A DNA stretch of 64,000 nucleotides. Origin: Streptomyces europaeiscabiei. GTDB taxonomy: Bacteria; Actinomycetota; Actinomycetes; Streptomycetales; Streptomycetaceae. Shown piece by piece: positions 17,949-26,666 of this stretch; the stretch's first letter is position 1, and each line of letters opens with the position of its first letter. The stretch covers positions 5,336,001-5,400,000 of the forward strand of contig NZ_CP107841.1 of the NCBI RefSeq assembly GCF_036346855.1, read 5' to 3'. The notes beneath the pieces are model-generated. The model was not told where the DNA came from. It saw only the letters and a program-made list of their open reading frames with translations, and made no database searches. The position numbers and the translations under genes were made by a program.

Positions 17949-18057
17949 GTATGTGAAGTGAAGCTTCTCCTCGACCATGGCCACCATCTCGAGGAGTCAT
18001 CGCCTGTGCGCGCAGAACTCCGTACGTCGACTCCAGAGGGCTGACCCTCTTGGGCTC

Positions 18058-18350
18058 GGAGTGCAGCGCGCTGACGCCCTGAACCTCCATGTAAGCCTCG
18101 GCCACGAGAAGGGCGACGAGACCAGGGCCGGCCCAGGCAATTCGCGCGATGACACGTCACGCAAGCGGGTACTGACCGACCTCGGCGCGGCCGAGATCGA
18201 CGCACCCAGAGACCGGACCGGTTCCTGGGCCGTTGACGCCAGGCATCGAGTTCTTCGGTGGCCTCGTCGGTCGCGCGGGAAACAGGTCGCGGGAGAGGTC
18301 CACGCCGCAGATCTCCGCGAAGACCACCAGGGCTTACGCAAGAAAGGAAC
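18058..18350 (+). pseudogene. IS256-family transposase remnant
   Basis: HEKGDETRAGPGNSRDDTSR followed by KRVLTDLGAAEIDAPRDRTGS matches the conserved N-terminal third of IS256 (mutator-type) transposases. A frame change then gives ISAKTTRAYARKEH, corresponding to the usual I-x-x-x-YARGMT motif. The DDE catalytic core is missing, cut off by the IS630 element that begins about 40 bases later. Confidence 0.65.
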
Positions 18351-18359
18351 ACCGCGACG

Positions 18360-19440
18360 GAAGACTATTGATCCGAAACTCAAAGGGTTCTATTCGAGGA
18401 TGTAGCGGACGTGGGGTCCGCCGAAGTAGCCGCGGACGATGTGTGGCTGACGTTGGCGTCGGTGGAAGAACCGGCGGGTCTCGGCGGCGAGTTGGGCCTG
18501 GTCGCGGGCCCGGTTGTGCATGGGCAGGCTCCGTTTGAGGTCGGCGTTGACCAGTTCGTCGGGGTTCAGTTCCGGCGAGTACGACGGCAGGAAGTGCAGC
18601 TCGATGCGGTCCGGGTGATCGGCCAGCCACGCACGGACCTTGCGGGAGCGGTGAGCGGAGTGGCCGTCCACGACGAGGTGCACTTTGTGGTCGAAGTGGC
18701 CTACGAGCCGGTCCAGGAAGCGGCACATGACGTCGGCGTCGAAGGTCTCGGTGAAGACCATGAAGTGCATGCGGCCCTTGGTGCTGATCGCGGACATCGC
18801 GTTCACCGAGAACCGGTTGCCCGTGCGGCGCACGATGGGGGTGCACCCCTGGCGCCCCAGGTGCGGCCGGTGACCTGGTCGGAACGGATGCCGACCTGGT
18901 CGGCGAAGAGCACCTCCCCGCCCGCGGCCCTCGCCCTGGCCCGGATCGCTGGCCAGGTCTCCTCCCACCAGACGCGGACCGCTTCCGCGTCCTGTTCGAC
19001 GGCCCGCTTGTCCGGGCGCTGGAAGGACAGGCCCCAGCGGCGCAGGTACTTGCCCACGCCCTGGTCGGTCAGCCGCACCCGGTACAGCTTCGCGATCAGG
19101 TCCCCCACTCCCGCCCGCGTCCACAGCTGCCCCGCCAGCCCCAGGTCACAGGGACGGTGATCCAGTACGGCCTGCCGGATCGCCTGCTGTTCGACGGCGT
19201 CGAGAACCTGATGTTCGCCGACCCCGCGTCCGCGCGGCTGAGCTACGAGCGCTTCGCGCCCGTCGGCCAGCCACTTCCCCCACCAGTTGTCCACCGCCTT
19301 GAGCGAGACCCGGAACACCGCGGCGACATCCTCGCGAGTCCGGCCCGCCACCAACGCGGCCACCGCCCGCAGCCGAAGAGCCTCCTGCGCTGACGGCGGC
19401 AACTGCCGTGAAGCCCAAAGTTGTGGATGTACACTCAAGA
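18360..19440 (-). mobile_element. IS630-family insertion sequence
   Basis: The transposase described separately fills this segment. Weakly similar inverted ends can be aligned at about 18367 (TCCGAAACTCAAAGGGTTC) and, inverted, at about 19405-19425. Exact ends and the TA target duplication were not established. It sits inside or beside the IS256 remnant. Confidence 0.55.
18390..19438 (-). CDS. IS630-family transposase, two overlapping frames
   Basis: The upstream frame (19438 to about 18850) holds helix-turn-helix domains (LRLRAVAALVAGRTREDVAAV) and the first catalytic aspartate (LFADQVG). The downstream frame (to 18390) holds VVDGHSAHRS with the second aspartate and SPELNPDELVN with the glutamate. 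Joining them needs a -1 shift at TGGGGC near 18858, giving RTWG then RQGCTPIV, which restores the family consensus. It may be a programmed frameshift or a mutation. The DDE residues are all present. The start is uncertain; TTG 19438 is used. Confidence 0.7.
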
Positions 19441-19532
19441 TCCCTCGCGGGGGATTCCCGCCAATGCGGCCTTCGCTCAATTCACCTCGTGATGCACACG
19501 CCTGCTCGCGATTCCAAACAAGAGGTACAACT

Positions 19533-19964
19533 GTGCGTAAGTTAGGAACCCGTAGTACCTGGAAGCGGATCGGTATGGTTGCTTCCATCTCGACCCTCCC
19601 ATTGGCCCTCGCGAGCCCCGCTTGGGCTGTCGTGAAGGAATCGTTCGTACAGGCTGGAGTCGCCGGCTTCAACTCGAAGCCTCTGACCGATGACGGAGGT
19701 AGCGGCGGGAACAAGGTGGACTTCACCGGATGCCATACGGACTTGGGCAGAAGTGTGACTGTTCAGCTGCGTCGTGCTGTCATCGGACCCGACACCGGAT
19801 TCGACACAAAGACGTACACGGCATGCTTCAACGGTGGAACGTCGTCCGGCGAGTGGGGTGCCGGAACCGAGGGCCACGACTACTACTTCCGCATCACCGA
19901 GGTCGATGGTAATTCGATAGTCGGCCCGACGATCAGCGTCGATAAGACCCGTATGTCGTTCTAG
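19533..19964 (+). CDS. small secreted protein of unknown function
   Basis: A 143-residue product with a Sec signal peptide (basic KLGTRSTWKR, then a hydrophobic stretch ending SPAWA-V near residue 31), so the mature part is about 110 residues. It contains two cysteines (DFTGCHTDLG and YTACFNGG), which could form a disulfide, and is otherwise rich in Gly, Thr and Asp. I do not recognise the family. The GTG start at 19533 has GAGG eight bases upstream. It lies 108 bases before an ABC transporter operon on the same strand, and may be its substrate or partner. Confidence 0.7.
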   Translation: MRKLGTRSTWKRIGMVASISTLPLALASPAWAVVKESFVQAGVAGFNSKPLTDDGGSGGNKVDFTGCHTDLGRSVTVQLRRAVIGPDTGFDTKTYTACFNGGTSSGEWGAGTEGHDYYFRITEVDGNSIVGPTISVDKTRMSF

Positions 19965-20072
19965 GTGACACTGGATTCTGAATACCTGGGTGGAGACCTG
20001 AAACGCAGGTCTCCACCTGCCTCTTGATGAAACAGACAGAGGCACCCCCACGCTGAAATACCAAGGTGTCGC

Positions 20073-20831
20073 ATGCCCATTTCGATGTCCGAGTGTTTCT
20101 TCTCCTATCGGCGTAGACGCCCGGTGCTGCGTGATCTCAGCTATACGCTGCCGCCCGGGCGGACCGTGCTCCTGGGGCCGAACGGAGCGGGAAAGAGTAC
20201 CCTGTTGGGCTTGTGCGCATCTGCGCTGCGCCCCGATTCCGGTTCCGTCACCTATGGCGACCTGAGCACCGGCCGGCGTCGCGCGCTGCCCGCGTTCCGT
20301 AGGCGTGTGGCATGGATGCCTCAGCAGGTGGGGCAGGTGCCGGGGCTCACGGCCCGGGATCAGGTCGCGTATTCCGGTTGGCTCAAGGGGATGCCCCGGC
20401 GCGAGGCGTGGCGTCAGGCTCTCAAGGCCCTGAACCGCGTGGAGTTGGCCGATCGGGCGGATGACAAGGTCCAGGAACTCTCCGGGGGGCAGCAGCGGCG
20501 CGTCGCAGTGGCGCAGGCCCTCGTGCATGACGCAGAGGTCCTTCTCCTCGATGAGCCGACAGCGGGTATGGATCCCCGGCAGCGGCAGGTCTTCCACCAG
20601 ATTCTCGCCGATCTGTCGAAGGAGGTGCACATCGTTCTCTCCACCCATGACACCTCGGACATCGCCAACTCGTACGAATCGGTCGTGGTTCTGTTGGACG
20701 GTCAGGTGCGCTTCTCGGGAACGGTGGTGGACTTCCTTTCCCACGCGAGCGCGACGGCGACATCCGACGAGCAGCGGGCCACCTCCGCTTATCAGGAATT
20801 CACCGAGATCGATGGGGCGATCTCGTGGTGA
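20073..20831 (+). CDS. ABC transporter ATP-binding protein
   Basis: A complete 252-residue ABC ATPase: Walker A GPNGAGKST near residue 33, Q-loop MPQQVG, signature LSGGQQRR, Walker B VLLLDEPTAGMD and H-loop STHD. It resembles the single-domain ATPases that pair with ABC-2 type exporters. Its stop overlaps the start of the next gene by four to seven bases, so it is the first gene of a three-gene operon encoding an exporter-like complex at the membrane. Confidence 0.93.
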   Translation: MPISMSECFFSYRRRRPVLRDLSYTLPPGRTVLLGPNGAGKSTLLGLCASALRPDSGSVTYGDLSTGRRRALPAFRRRVAWMPQQVGQVPGLTARDQVAYSGWLKGMPRREAWRQALKALNRVELADRADDKVQELSGGQQRRVAVAQALVHDAEVLLLDEPTAGMDPRQRQVFHQILADLSKEVHIVLSTHDTSDIANSYESVVVLLDGQVRFSGTVVDFLSHASATATSDEQRATSAYQEFTEIDGAISW

Positions 20832-22171
20832 ACCGATTCCCCTTCGCTCGACACTCGGCCGTCATCGGGCTCGGAGCCCCGACGGTGGCTCTGGCCATAT
20901 ACTTCACCGCCTACCAGCCCATGCCGTTCACCGGTGAGGATTCCATCGTCGTGGTCTCGGTGGCCCTGAAGGTCGCCGCGCTGGGAATCGCCTTGGTGGC
21001 CGCCTGGGACGCAGGGAGGCTTCGCCAGGCTCGGATCACAGCCGCCCCGTCCAGCCGCCACCTGCTGCGAATACTTGTCGATGCGATGGCCCCCACCCTG
21101 GCCCTGGTGATCATCAGCTGGGTGGCGTCCTTCCTGTTGGTGATCAGCTATCTGGGAGGCCCCGCACCAGGGCTCCACGACACCGTTCCAATGGTCCGAA
21201 GTCTTGCGATCCCCTTCAGCGCAGTAGCAGTCGGTTTCTTCCTCGGGCTCTCCCTTCCGCCCGTTATCGCCCGCCCCCTTGCGGTGGTGATCACGGCGCT
21301 GTGGGTCTTCGTCGCCTATACGCTGGGTATCCCATGGCTGCGGGCGATATCCGGATTCGACATGAGCACTCCGACCTATACGGATGTCGTGGACCGCGCC
21401 TACCTCATGGCACCGGCGATCCTGGCTCTCGGGCTGCTGCTCGGTCTTGTCGCGCTCAGCCTGCTCTCACGTCCGGCGCTGCGCGCCGCCGCCGTGGCCT
21501 GCTGCGTCCTCGCGGGCTTCGGGGCGTCGTATCCTCTGGTGAGTGACGCCCCGCGCTACGCCGACCCCACCGTTCCCCGCACTTGGGCAACGACGTGTGA
21601 GCGAACTGCCCCGGTGATCTGTGTGCCCGGCGAGTTCGCCGACGACATCCCCGCGCTGCACCGCTCCGCTCAACACGCGCTGCCCCGCCTGCGAGAGGTC
21701 GGGTTCACCCCACCCCGGAAGCTGGCCTTCGTCTCGGAGGATCTACCGCTGGCACGCGACACCTGGCGAACCTTCCTCCAGAAGCCGGTGACCCGCCACC
21801 GCAGCCGGGCCGTCTACGTCAGCGCCTTGGTTCCGACAGGGCTCCACGACTGCCCGGACCTTCCTGATGACTACGTTTATCCGGGGCGCGGAGCCGCTTC
21901 CGCCTGGATCGGCCTGACGGTTGGGATGTCACAGGCAGAGGCCGCCCGCAGCTACGGACCCAGCGGTGTGTACCGGGCACGCTGGGTGCGCAGCCTCCCC
22001 GAGGCGAAGCAGTACGCCTGGTACAAGCAGCAGTTGAGTTACCTCGAGTCATGCGACGAGCAGGTCCACGAGAAGGCCCGGGCGGGAGCCAAGGCCGAGA
22101 ACGAGCGGGGCCGAGCGCTGGGCCCGCAGTTGGAGGATCCGGCGGACAGGGCACCGGGGGTGGACCGTTGA
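20825..22171 (+). CDS. ABC-transporter-associated membrane protein with extracytoplasmic domain
   Basis: A 448-residue protein. Residues 1-240 have about seven hydrophobic segments, then an extracytoplasmic or soluble domain of about 180 residues follows. That domain has four cysteines (CERTAPVIC, HDCPD, LESCDE). A charged C-terminal helix ends it. The transmembrane part is probably the permease for the upstream ATPase. It resembles a DUF7224-type Streptomyces protein as I recall, but this is not certain. The start could be GTG 20825 or GTG 20828; the latter overlaps the ATPase stop as GTGA. Confidence 0.75.
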   Translation: MVNRFPFARHSAVIGLGAPTVALAIYFTAYQPMPFTGEDSIVVVSVALKVAALGIALVAAWDAGRLRQARITAAPSSRHLLRILVDAMAPTLALVIISWVASFLLVISYLGGPAPGLHDTVPMVRSLAIPFSAVAVGFFLGLSLPPVIARPLAVVITALWVFVAYTLGIPWLRAISGFDMSTPTYTDVVDRAYLMAPAILALGLLLGLVALSLLSRPALRAAAVACCVLAGFGASYPLVSDAPRYADPTVPRTWATTCERTAPVICVPGEFADDIPALHRSAQHALPRLREVGFTPPRKLAFVSEDLPLARDTWRTFLQKPVTRHRSRAVYVSALVPTGLHDCPDLPDDYVYPGRGAASAWIGLTVGMSQAEAARSYGPSGVYRARWVRSLPEAKQYAWYKQQLSYLESCDEQVHEKARAGAKAENERGRALGPQLEDPADRAPGVDR

Positions 22172-22755
22172 CCCTCTGGGCGCGCGTACGAAGAATCTGG
22201 CTGCTGCCTGTGGCCCTGTTCGCCTGGACGCTCCTCCTTGTACTCGTGCGCGACGACGTGGCGAAGGTTCCCCAGATCGCCGCGCAGGGCAGCTTCTCGA
22301 TCAAGCTGATGAACTTCGTCCCGCTCATCCTGTGCATTCCGACGATGTACTGCATGAGCCGGCGCCTCATCGCCACCGAAACCACAGCGGCGCGAGCGGT
22401 CGCCGTCGTCGACCGGCTGGCTCTCCTGCTTCTGGGGGTGAGCGCGGCGGGACTGGGGTTTGCACTCGGGGAGTTCCTGGACATGCCGACAGCGGTGGCG
22501 GGCGGACGAAACACCGTCATGGTGCTGGGCCTCGCTCTCCTCGTACACAGCTGGTACGGCCCGATCGCCGGTGGCGCGGCGGCGACCATGTTCGTGATGG
22601 TCAGCATTGTCACCGGCCTGGCGGGAGACCAGAGGCCGTACCCGTGGGCGGTTCTCCTGATGGAGTCCACCAGCGTCGTGGCGGCAGTCGTGGCGGCGGT
22701 CAGTTTCACTGCCGGTCTGATCACGATGTCGTACCGCCGACAGATACCGGGTTGA
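22168..22755 (+). CDS. multi-spanning membrane protein of the ABC operon
   Basis: A 195-residue very hydrophobic protein with five or six predicted membrane helices and no large loops. TTG at 22168 overlaps the stop of the preceding gene as TTGA, so translation is coupled. It is probably the second membrane subunit of the transporter. No family is recognised. Confidence 0.75.
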   Translation: MTLWARVRRIWLLPVALFAWTLLLVLVRDDVAKVPQIAAQGSFSIKLMNFVPLILCIPTMYCMSRRLIATETTAARAVAVVDRLALLLLGVSAAGLGFALGEFLDMPTAVAGGRNTVMVLGLALLVHSWYGPIAGGAAATMFVMVSIVTGLAGDQRPYPWAVLLMESTSVVAAVVAAVSFTAGLITMSYRRQIPG

Positions 22756-22761
22756 CATGCC

Positions 22762-22781
22762 CCTCGGGCTGAAGCCCGAGG
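22762..22781. terminator. hairpin after ABC operon, IS605-like end
   Basis: CCTCGGGC and GCCCGAGG form an 8-bp stem (22762-22769 with 22774-22781) directly after the operon. The sequence around it (ATGCCCCTCGGGCTGAAGC, then GAGGATTCTGGCC) looks like the right-end hairpin of IS200/IS605-type elements as I recall them. It may serve as terminator of the operon. Confidence 0.5.
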
Positions 22782-22790
22782 ATTCTGGCC

Positions 22791-22964
22791 GTCCCCTACC
22801 CGGTGCTGTGCGAGGAAGACCCCAAGGCCGGGGACTACAAGGTGGAGCTCTCCGAAAGGTTCGTCGGCACGGCGGCGGGCGGGGTCCGCGAGTACGTCGT
22901 CGCACCTCCGCTGCACGCCGAGATCGACAAGGACCTGTCCCTGGTCAAGAGTGCCGTCACCTAG
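22791..22964 (+). pseudogene. C-terminal fragment of an unknown protein
   Basis: An open frame without a start encodes 57 residues (VPYPVLCEEDPKAGDYKVEL and onward to LSLVKSAVT) and a TAG stop. Composition and codon bias look genuinely coding. It begins abruptly at the IS605-like hairpin, so it is the tail of a gene cut by an insertion or deletion. The family is not recognised. Confidence 0.5.
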
Positions 22965-22969
22965 TAGTG

Positions 22970-23019
22970 GGCCAGGTCATCGCCCTGCGGGGATCTCCCC
23001 GCAGGGCGATGACCTGGCC
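22970..23019. repeat. 50-nt perfect palindrome
   Basis: Two 24-base arms (22970-22993 and 22996-23019) are perfectly complementary with only TC between them. The arm begins GGCCAGGTCATCGCCCTGCG. It directly follows the stop of the protein fragment, so it could be a terminator, but the near-zero loop is more typical of a recombination or insertion product. Confidence 0.85.
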
Positions 23020-23055
23020 GTTCACTGATGACTGGCGATGGGGGCGGCGGCCGTA

Positions 23056-23086
23056 ATCGAGTGTCCTGCAGACTGTGTGCGGACTG
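23056..23086 (+). repeat. 31-bp repeat, copy 2
   Basis: Same-orientation copy of the 31-mer at 17918-17948 with two differences. There is no transposase homology next to it, so it is probably a solo insertion-sequence end. Confidence 0.6.
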
Positions 23087-23238
23087 CCGAGCGCTACTCG
23101 TGGCTCAGAAGAGTGGGATGCCGAGGTTTGCCGAAACCAACTGGGCAACCCCTGTCCAGCCCAGGGCGGGCAGGTTAGCCCTGGCGCTCTGAAGCACCCT
23201 CTCCGCGAGCTGGCGAACCCGACCGGACTCAGGCGCGG

Positions 23239-23403
23239 CTATGCGAGCTCCGCCTGCAGAGCCTCCACGTCGGCGACGACCATGGCTCGGACCTCCTCTG
23301 GCACGTCCGCTGACTGCGCGGCGGCCAGAACCTTGCGCGCGAACTGCGTGAGCTGCTGGGGGTCGTAGCCGAAGGTGTTGTTCTGGGTGTTGTCCTGTCC
23401 CAT
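23239..23403 (-). CDS. small hypothetical protein of the element
   Basis: A 54-residue frame starts at ATG 23403 (MGQDNTQNNTFGYDPQQL) and ends in VEALQAELA with a TAG stop. The C-terminal half could form an amphipathic helix. The codon bias is that of a real gene and it lies downstream of the relaxase on the same strand. I do not recognise it. Confidence 0.5.
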   Translation of the reverse strand: MGQDNTQNNTFGYDPQQLTQFARKVLAAAQSADVPEEVRAMVVADVEALQAELA

Positions 23404-23549
23404 CTGGGGCGCGCTCCCGTTAACGGTGTGCTCGCCGTGCGGCCTGGTGCACCCGCTGCTCCGAGCGGAACCGAAGCAGCCTGACGCGAAGCCGTGGCAG
23501 AACAGTCGATGCCCCCGCCGCGCCGTATGGCGAGGGCATCCGGCCGGGT

Positions 23550-25251
23550 TCAGCGGTGCCGACCACGTTCTTCGGACGTCATGTTCACTGGCGTGGCCGG
23601 AGGACGTGGAGCAGCGGAGGCGGACGTCGTGCCGCTTGTGGTGCTTTGCTTACGTGCTGCCTGTGCTCGCCTGTTCGGTTGAGCGGTGATGCGCCAGTTG
23701 AGGACCTCAGCGGGGCGATCGGCGGTGTCGAGTTCTCGCCGTGCGGCTACTTCGGCCAAGAGGTGTCGGGGGTTGTGGCCGGCGGTCTCGGCGCGGGCGA
23801 GGGTCGTGGTCAGGGCGGGCCAGGTGGGATCGGCGAGGACGCGGTCGGCGTGGTCGGGGAGGACTGCACGCAGATCCTGCTCGAAGCGGCTGGCGGTTGT
23901 GGCGCGCGGTGCACGACGGGCGAGATCCGCCAAGACCGGCTGGGCGGCCTGCTGGTAGCCGGCCTGCAGATGGCGGAAGGCTTCTTCGGCCGCTGCGGCC
24001 TGCTGCTCGTGGCCGCGCTGCTCATGCCACTTGGCGGCCGCGCGCGCCACGTGGAGCGCGGCGAAGATCAGGGCGATGGCGAGTCCGCCCGGATCGTGTG
24101 TGGCGTAGGCGAGTTCCTTGGCGGCTTCCCGTAGGGCGGTGGCGGCCTGGTGATCGGCTCGGATCACCGAGTGGCGGGCACGGTTGAACGCCCTTGCGGC
24201 GGCTTGCAGTTCGGCTCGGTGCCCGCCGTTGGCGGTGAGGGTCAGGTTGTGGAGGGCGTCGCCGAAGGCATCCAGATGTCCCTGGGCCGCGGCGTCGTCG
24301 CCCGAGTCGAGGGCGGTGTGGGCGTCGCGGACGGCGGTCTCGGCGCGGTGCCGCGGTTCGGCTGGGTCTACCGCCTGCTCGGGGCGGTCGGCCAGATCCT
24401 GGGTGGGAAGGCGTTCGCAGAGGCGGTTGTAGGACAGGTCGGGAGCGAGCCGTGAGCCGCCGTACCAGACCGGCTCACCTTGGGTGGTGTCGCCGGGAGC
24501 GGCCAGGCTGTAGCCGGTCACCTCGCCGGTCTCGGGGCCTATGCGCGGTTTGACCTGGATGCCGAGGGAGCGCAGCACGGTGAAGTACTCGTCGATGCTG
24601 CGTACGGCGGCGGCGACCGCGTACGCCTGCTCGCGCAGCCACTCCCGCGCGGTCTCATTTTGGCCCTGGCGTTCCACCTTCGCCCGCTCGGCGCCGGTCG
24701 GGGTACGCGGGGCGGTGAGGTCGCCGGACTTCAGGCCGCGCAGCCCGAACTCGGCCTCGATCTTTCGGCATTCGCGCTGTGCCCGCCAGCCGTCCCGGTT
24801 CGTACGGGGGCGGCGGCCGTCGGCTCGGACGTTGGTGGCCATGATGTGGATGTGGTCGTCGGCGTGCCGGACCGCGATCCAGCGGCACGCCTTGTCGTCT
24901 CCCTCGGGGGGCGATGCCCGTGGCGGCTACGACGCGGCGGGCAACCTCGGCCCACTCAGCGTCGGTGAGGTAGCGGTCGCCGGGCGCGGTGCGCACCGGG
25001 CAGTGCCACACATGCTGCGGTGGCTGCTTTCCGCCGAGTTCCCGGGTGCGCAGGTCGACGTGGTGGTCCAGGCGTCGGGCGAGCTGGGTGTAGGTGGCGG
25101 AGGGGTCGCGGCCGGGGTCGGGGGCGCCGGCCAAGTCCCAGGCCGCCACGATGTGGGGGTCGGTGTGTTCGTCGCGTCGACCCTTGCCGAAGAGGTAGTT
25201 GATCAGGCCGAGCGTGCTGGCGCCGGTGGAGACGTCAGGAACCATGACCAA
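23550..25251 (-). pseudogene. relaxase / mobilisation nuclease, frameshifted
   Basis: The first frame (from ATG 25251 or 25245) gives the MobP-type relaxase N-terminus (LINYLFGKGRRDEHTDPHIV, HVWHCPVRTAPGDR, ATGIAP). At the six-G run 24906-24911 one extra base throws it out of frame. In the other frame the protein continues as EGDDKACRWIAVRHADDHIH, including the metal-binding HxDxxHxH motif, then ATNVRADGR and a long helical C-terminal region to 23550. Full length would be about 565 residues. It overlaps the MobC stop, so they formed one transcript. Either it is a true mutation, a programmed slip, or a sequencing error in a homopolymer. Confidence 0.8.
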
Positions 25252-25969
25252 CCCCTTCCGCCAGGAGCCGGTCCATCAGTGCGTAACTGGCCTGGGCGGC
25301 CTGCTCAATGCGTTCGAGGACGGCCTTGGCGCGCTCGGGTATCGCGCCGGAGTGGATGGCTGCCGCGACCTGGTTGAGGTTGGTGCCGACCCGGTTCAAC
25401 GCTTTGGTGTGGGCTTCGATGGCCTCCACCAGCGGGCGGATGGGGTCGTCCTCTGGACTGCCGATCACGCTCGCCTTGCCGAGCGCTACGGCGAGGGCGG
25501 CGTCGCCGACGAAGCTGGCGAACTTCTGGTGGCGCCGCCTGGCCTCGGCGTCGATGAGGCGGACCGCGGTCGGTGTGAAGCGGATTTTCTTCTCTTGGTC
25601 GCGCTTCTCGGTGGTGCGCTTGCGGTTCATCCGCGCGGGCAGCGCGGGAACGTCCGGCTCACGCCACGAGGGCTGCTCGACGGCGGCGGGCGGTCGACGG
25701 GCAGACGGCTCGGCATATGGGGTGACGGAGTCGGTGACGGGCTGCTCGGCGCTGTCGGCGGCAGACGCGGTGCGGGGCTCGTTCACCTCAAGCTCGGGCG
25801 CCCGCTGGCGCCCGGCCCCCTCTTCCTCCGCTACCCCAGGGGCGGAGGCAAGCGAGGACGAAGCCCCGTTAGGGGCTCGTTCGCTCCAGCTTGCTGCCGT
25901 TCGTCGGTCCCGGTTGAACCAACCCCAGCGGCGGGGAGAAGAGGGGTTCGTGTCGTTCGCAGTGTTCAT
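25235..25969 (-). CDS. MobC-family relaxosome accessory protein
   Basis: A 244-residue protein: a long Pro/Ala/Ser-rich N-terminus (about 1-125) and a C-terminal MobC domain (KKIRFTPTAVRLIDAEARRR, KFASFVGDAALAVALG, ALNRVGTNLNQVAAAIHSG). MobC proteins help the relaxase to open oriT. ATG 25969 was chosen over 26053 because GGAG lies seven bases upstream. Its stop overlaps the relaxase start. Upstream at 26091-26122 lies a 12-bp hairpin that may be part of oriT. Confidence 0.85.
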   Translation of the reverse strand: MNTANDTNPSSPRRWGWFNRDRRTAASWSERAPNGASSSLASAPGVAEEEGAGRQRAPELEVNEPRTASAADSAEQPVTDSVTPYAEPSARRPPAAVEQPSWREPDVPALPARMNRKRTTEKRDQEKKIRFTPTAVRLIDAEARRRHQKFASFVGDAALAVALGKASVIGSPEDDPIRPLVEAIEAHTKALNRVGTNLNQVAAAIHSGAIPERAKAVLERIEQAAQASYALMDRLLAEGVGHGS

Positions 25970-26090
25970 GTTGGTGCTCCGGTGCAGCGAGGGATGGGGC
26001 TGTGTCACGTCCGTCGCATCCGTCGCACGCCTGGTCAGCACAGGTACGGACACGCGGGCAGGTACGGAGAACTCCGTCTCGGCGACAAAG

Positions 26091-26122
26091 TCCGTCCCCG
26101 CGCTGACCTGCGCGGGGACGGA
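26091..26122. repeat. 12-bp perfect hairpin upstream of mob genes (possible oriT)
   Basis: TCCGTCCCCGCG and CGCGGGGACGGA enclose CTGACCTG. Partly related CGTCGCATCCGTCGC sequences lie at about 26008-26022 and, inverted, just after the hairpin (GATGCGACGC). Position 120 bases upstream of mobC fits an origin of transfer, though a terminator for the minus-strand gene at 26153 is the simple alternative. Confidence 0.5.
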
Positions 26123-26152
26123 TGCGACGCAGTGATACGGACCCCGGTGGGA

Positions 26153-26548
26153 TCAGAGAGCGCGCTTGGGTCCGGCGGGTCCACCGGGCGGGCCGACAGG
26201 CAGCGTCCCCGCCGAGGCGGCGGGCGGCTTGCTCTGGGCCATGCGGGCAGGAAAAGCGCCGTGTTCGGGCTCGGGTGCCGCCTCGACGAGGTCGGGGCAG
26301 TTGCGATGCGTAGTCCCCAGGCCCGATAGGGGATCACCGTTGCTCGCTGAGCCAGGCAGCGGATCAACTGCGGTGGCCTGCTCCCCGGGGCCGGAGCTGT
26401 GGGGACCGACTGGCTCAGCAATGCGGTCCTCGCCCTGGGGACGTGCGGCGGGATTCGATTCGAGCGACAGCATCGTCTGGCCGGGAATGGCGATCGGCGG
26501 CCAGATGACCTTCGTGGTGTTCTGCGGGTTGGGGAAGGTGTCTTCCAT
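26153..26548 (-). CDS. hypothetical Pro/Ala/Gly-rich element protein
   Basis: A 131-residue frame (MEDTFPNPQNTTKVIWPPIA) with AGGAG just before its ATG at 26548. The first 30 residues look structured, the rest is Pro/Gly/Ala-rich and probably disordered. It lies between the candidate directionality factor and mobC on the same strand. No family is recognised. Confidence 0.5.
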   Translation of the reverse strand: MEDTFPNPQNTTKVIWPPIAIPGQTMLSLESNPAARPQGEDRIAEPVGPHSSGPGEQATAVDPLPGSASNGDPLSGLGTTHRNCPDLVEAAPEPEHGAFPARMAQSKPPAASAGTLPVGPPGGPAGPKRAL

Positions 26549-26666
26549 AGTGCTCCTGGGGTGCGCGCAGGCAGAGGCCCGCTACGCGGGGTGGATTCGT
26601 TCGGAAACGCCACTCAGGCGGCGAGGCTCAGCGCAGCGTTGGACGCCCAGGGGCCGAGCACTTTCA

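Noticed and set aside
23556..24134. plus-strand frame opposite the relaxase C-terminus
   Set aside because: Gly/Arg-rich shadow; the minus-strand relaxase frame is the coding one.
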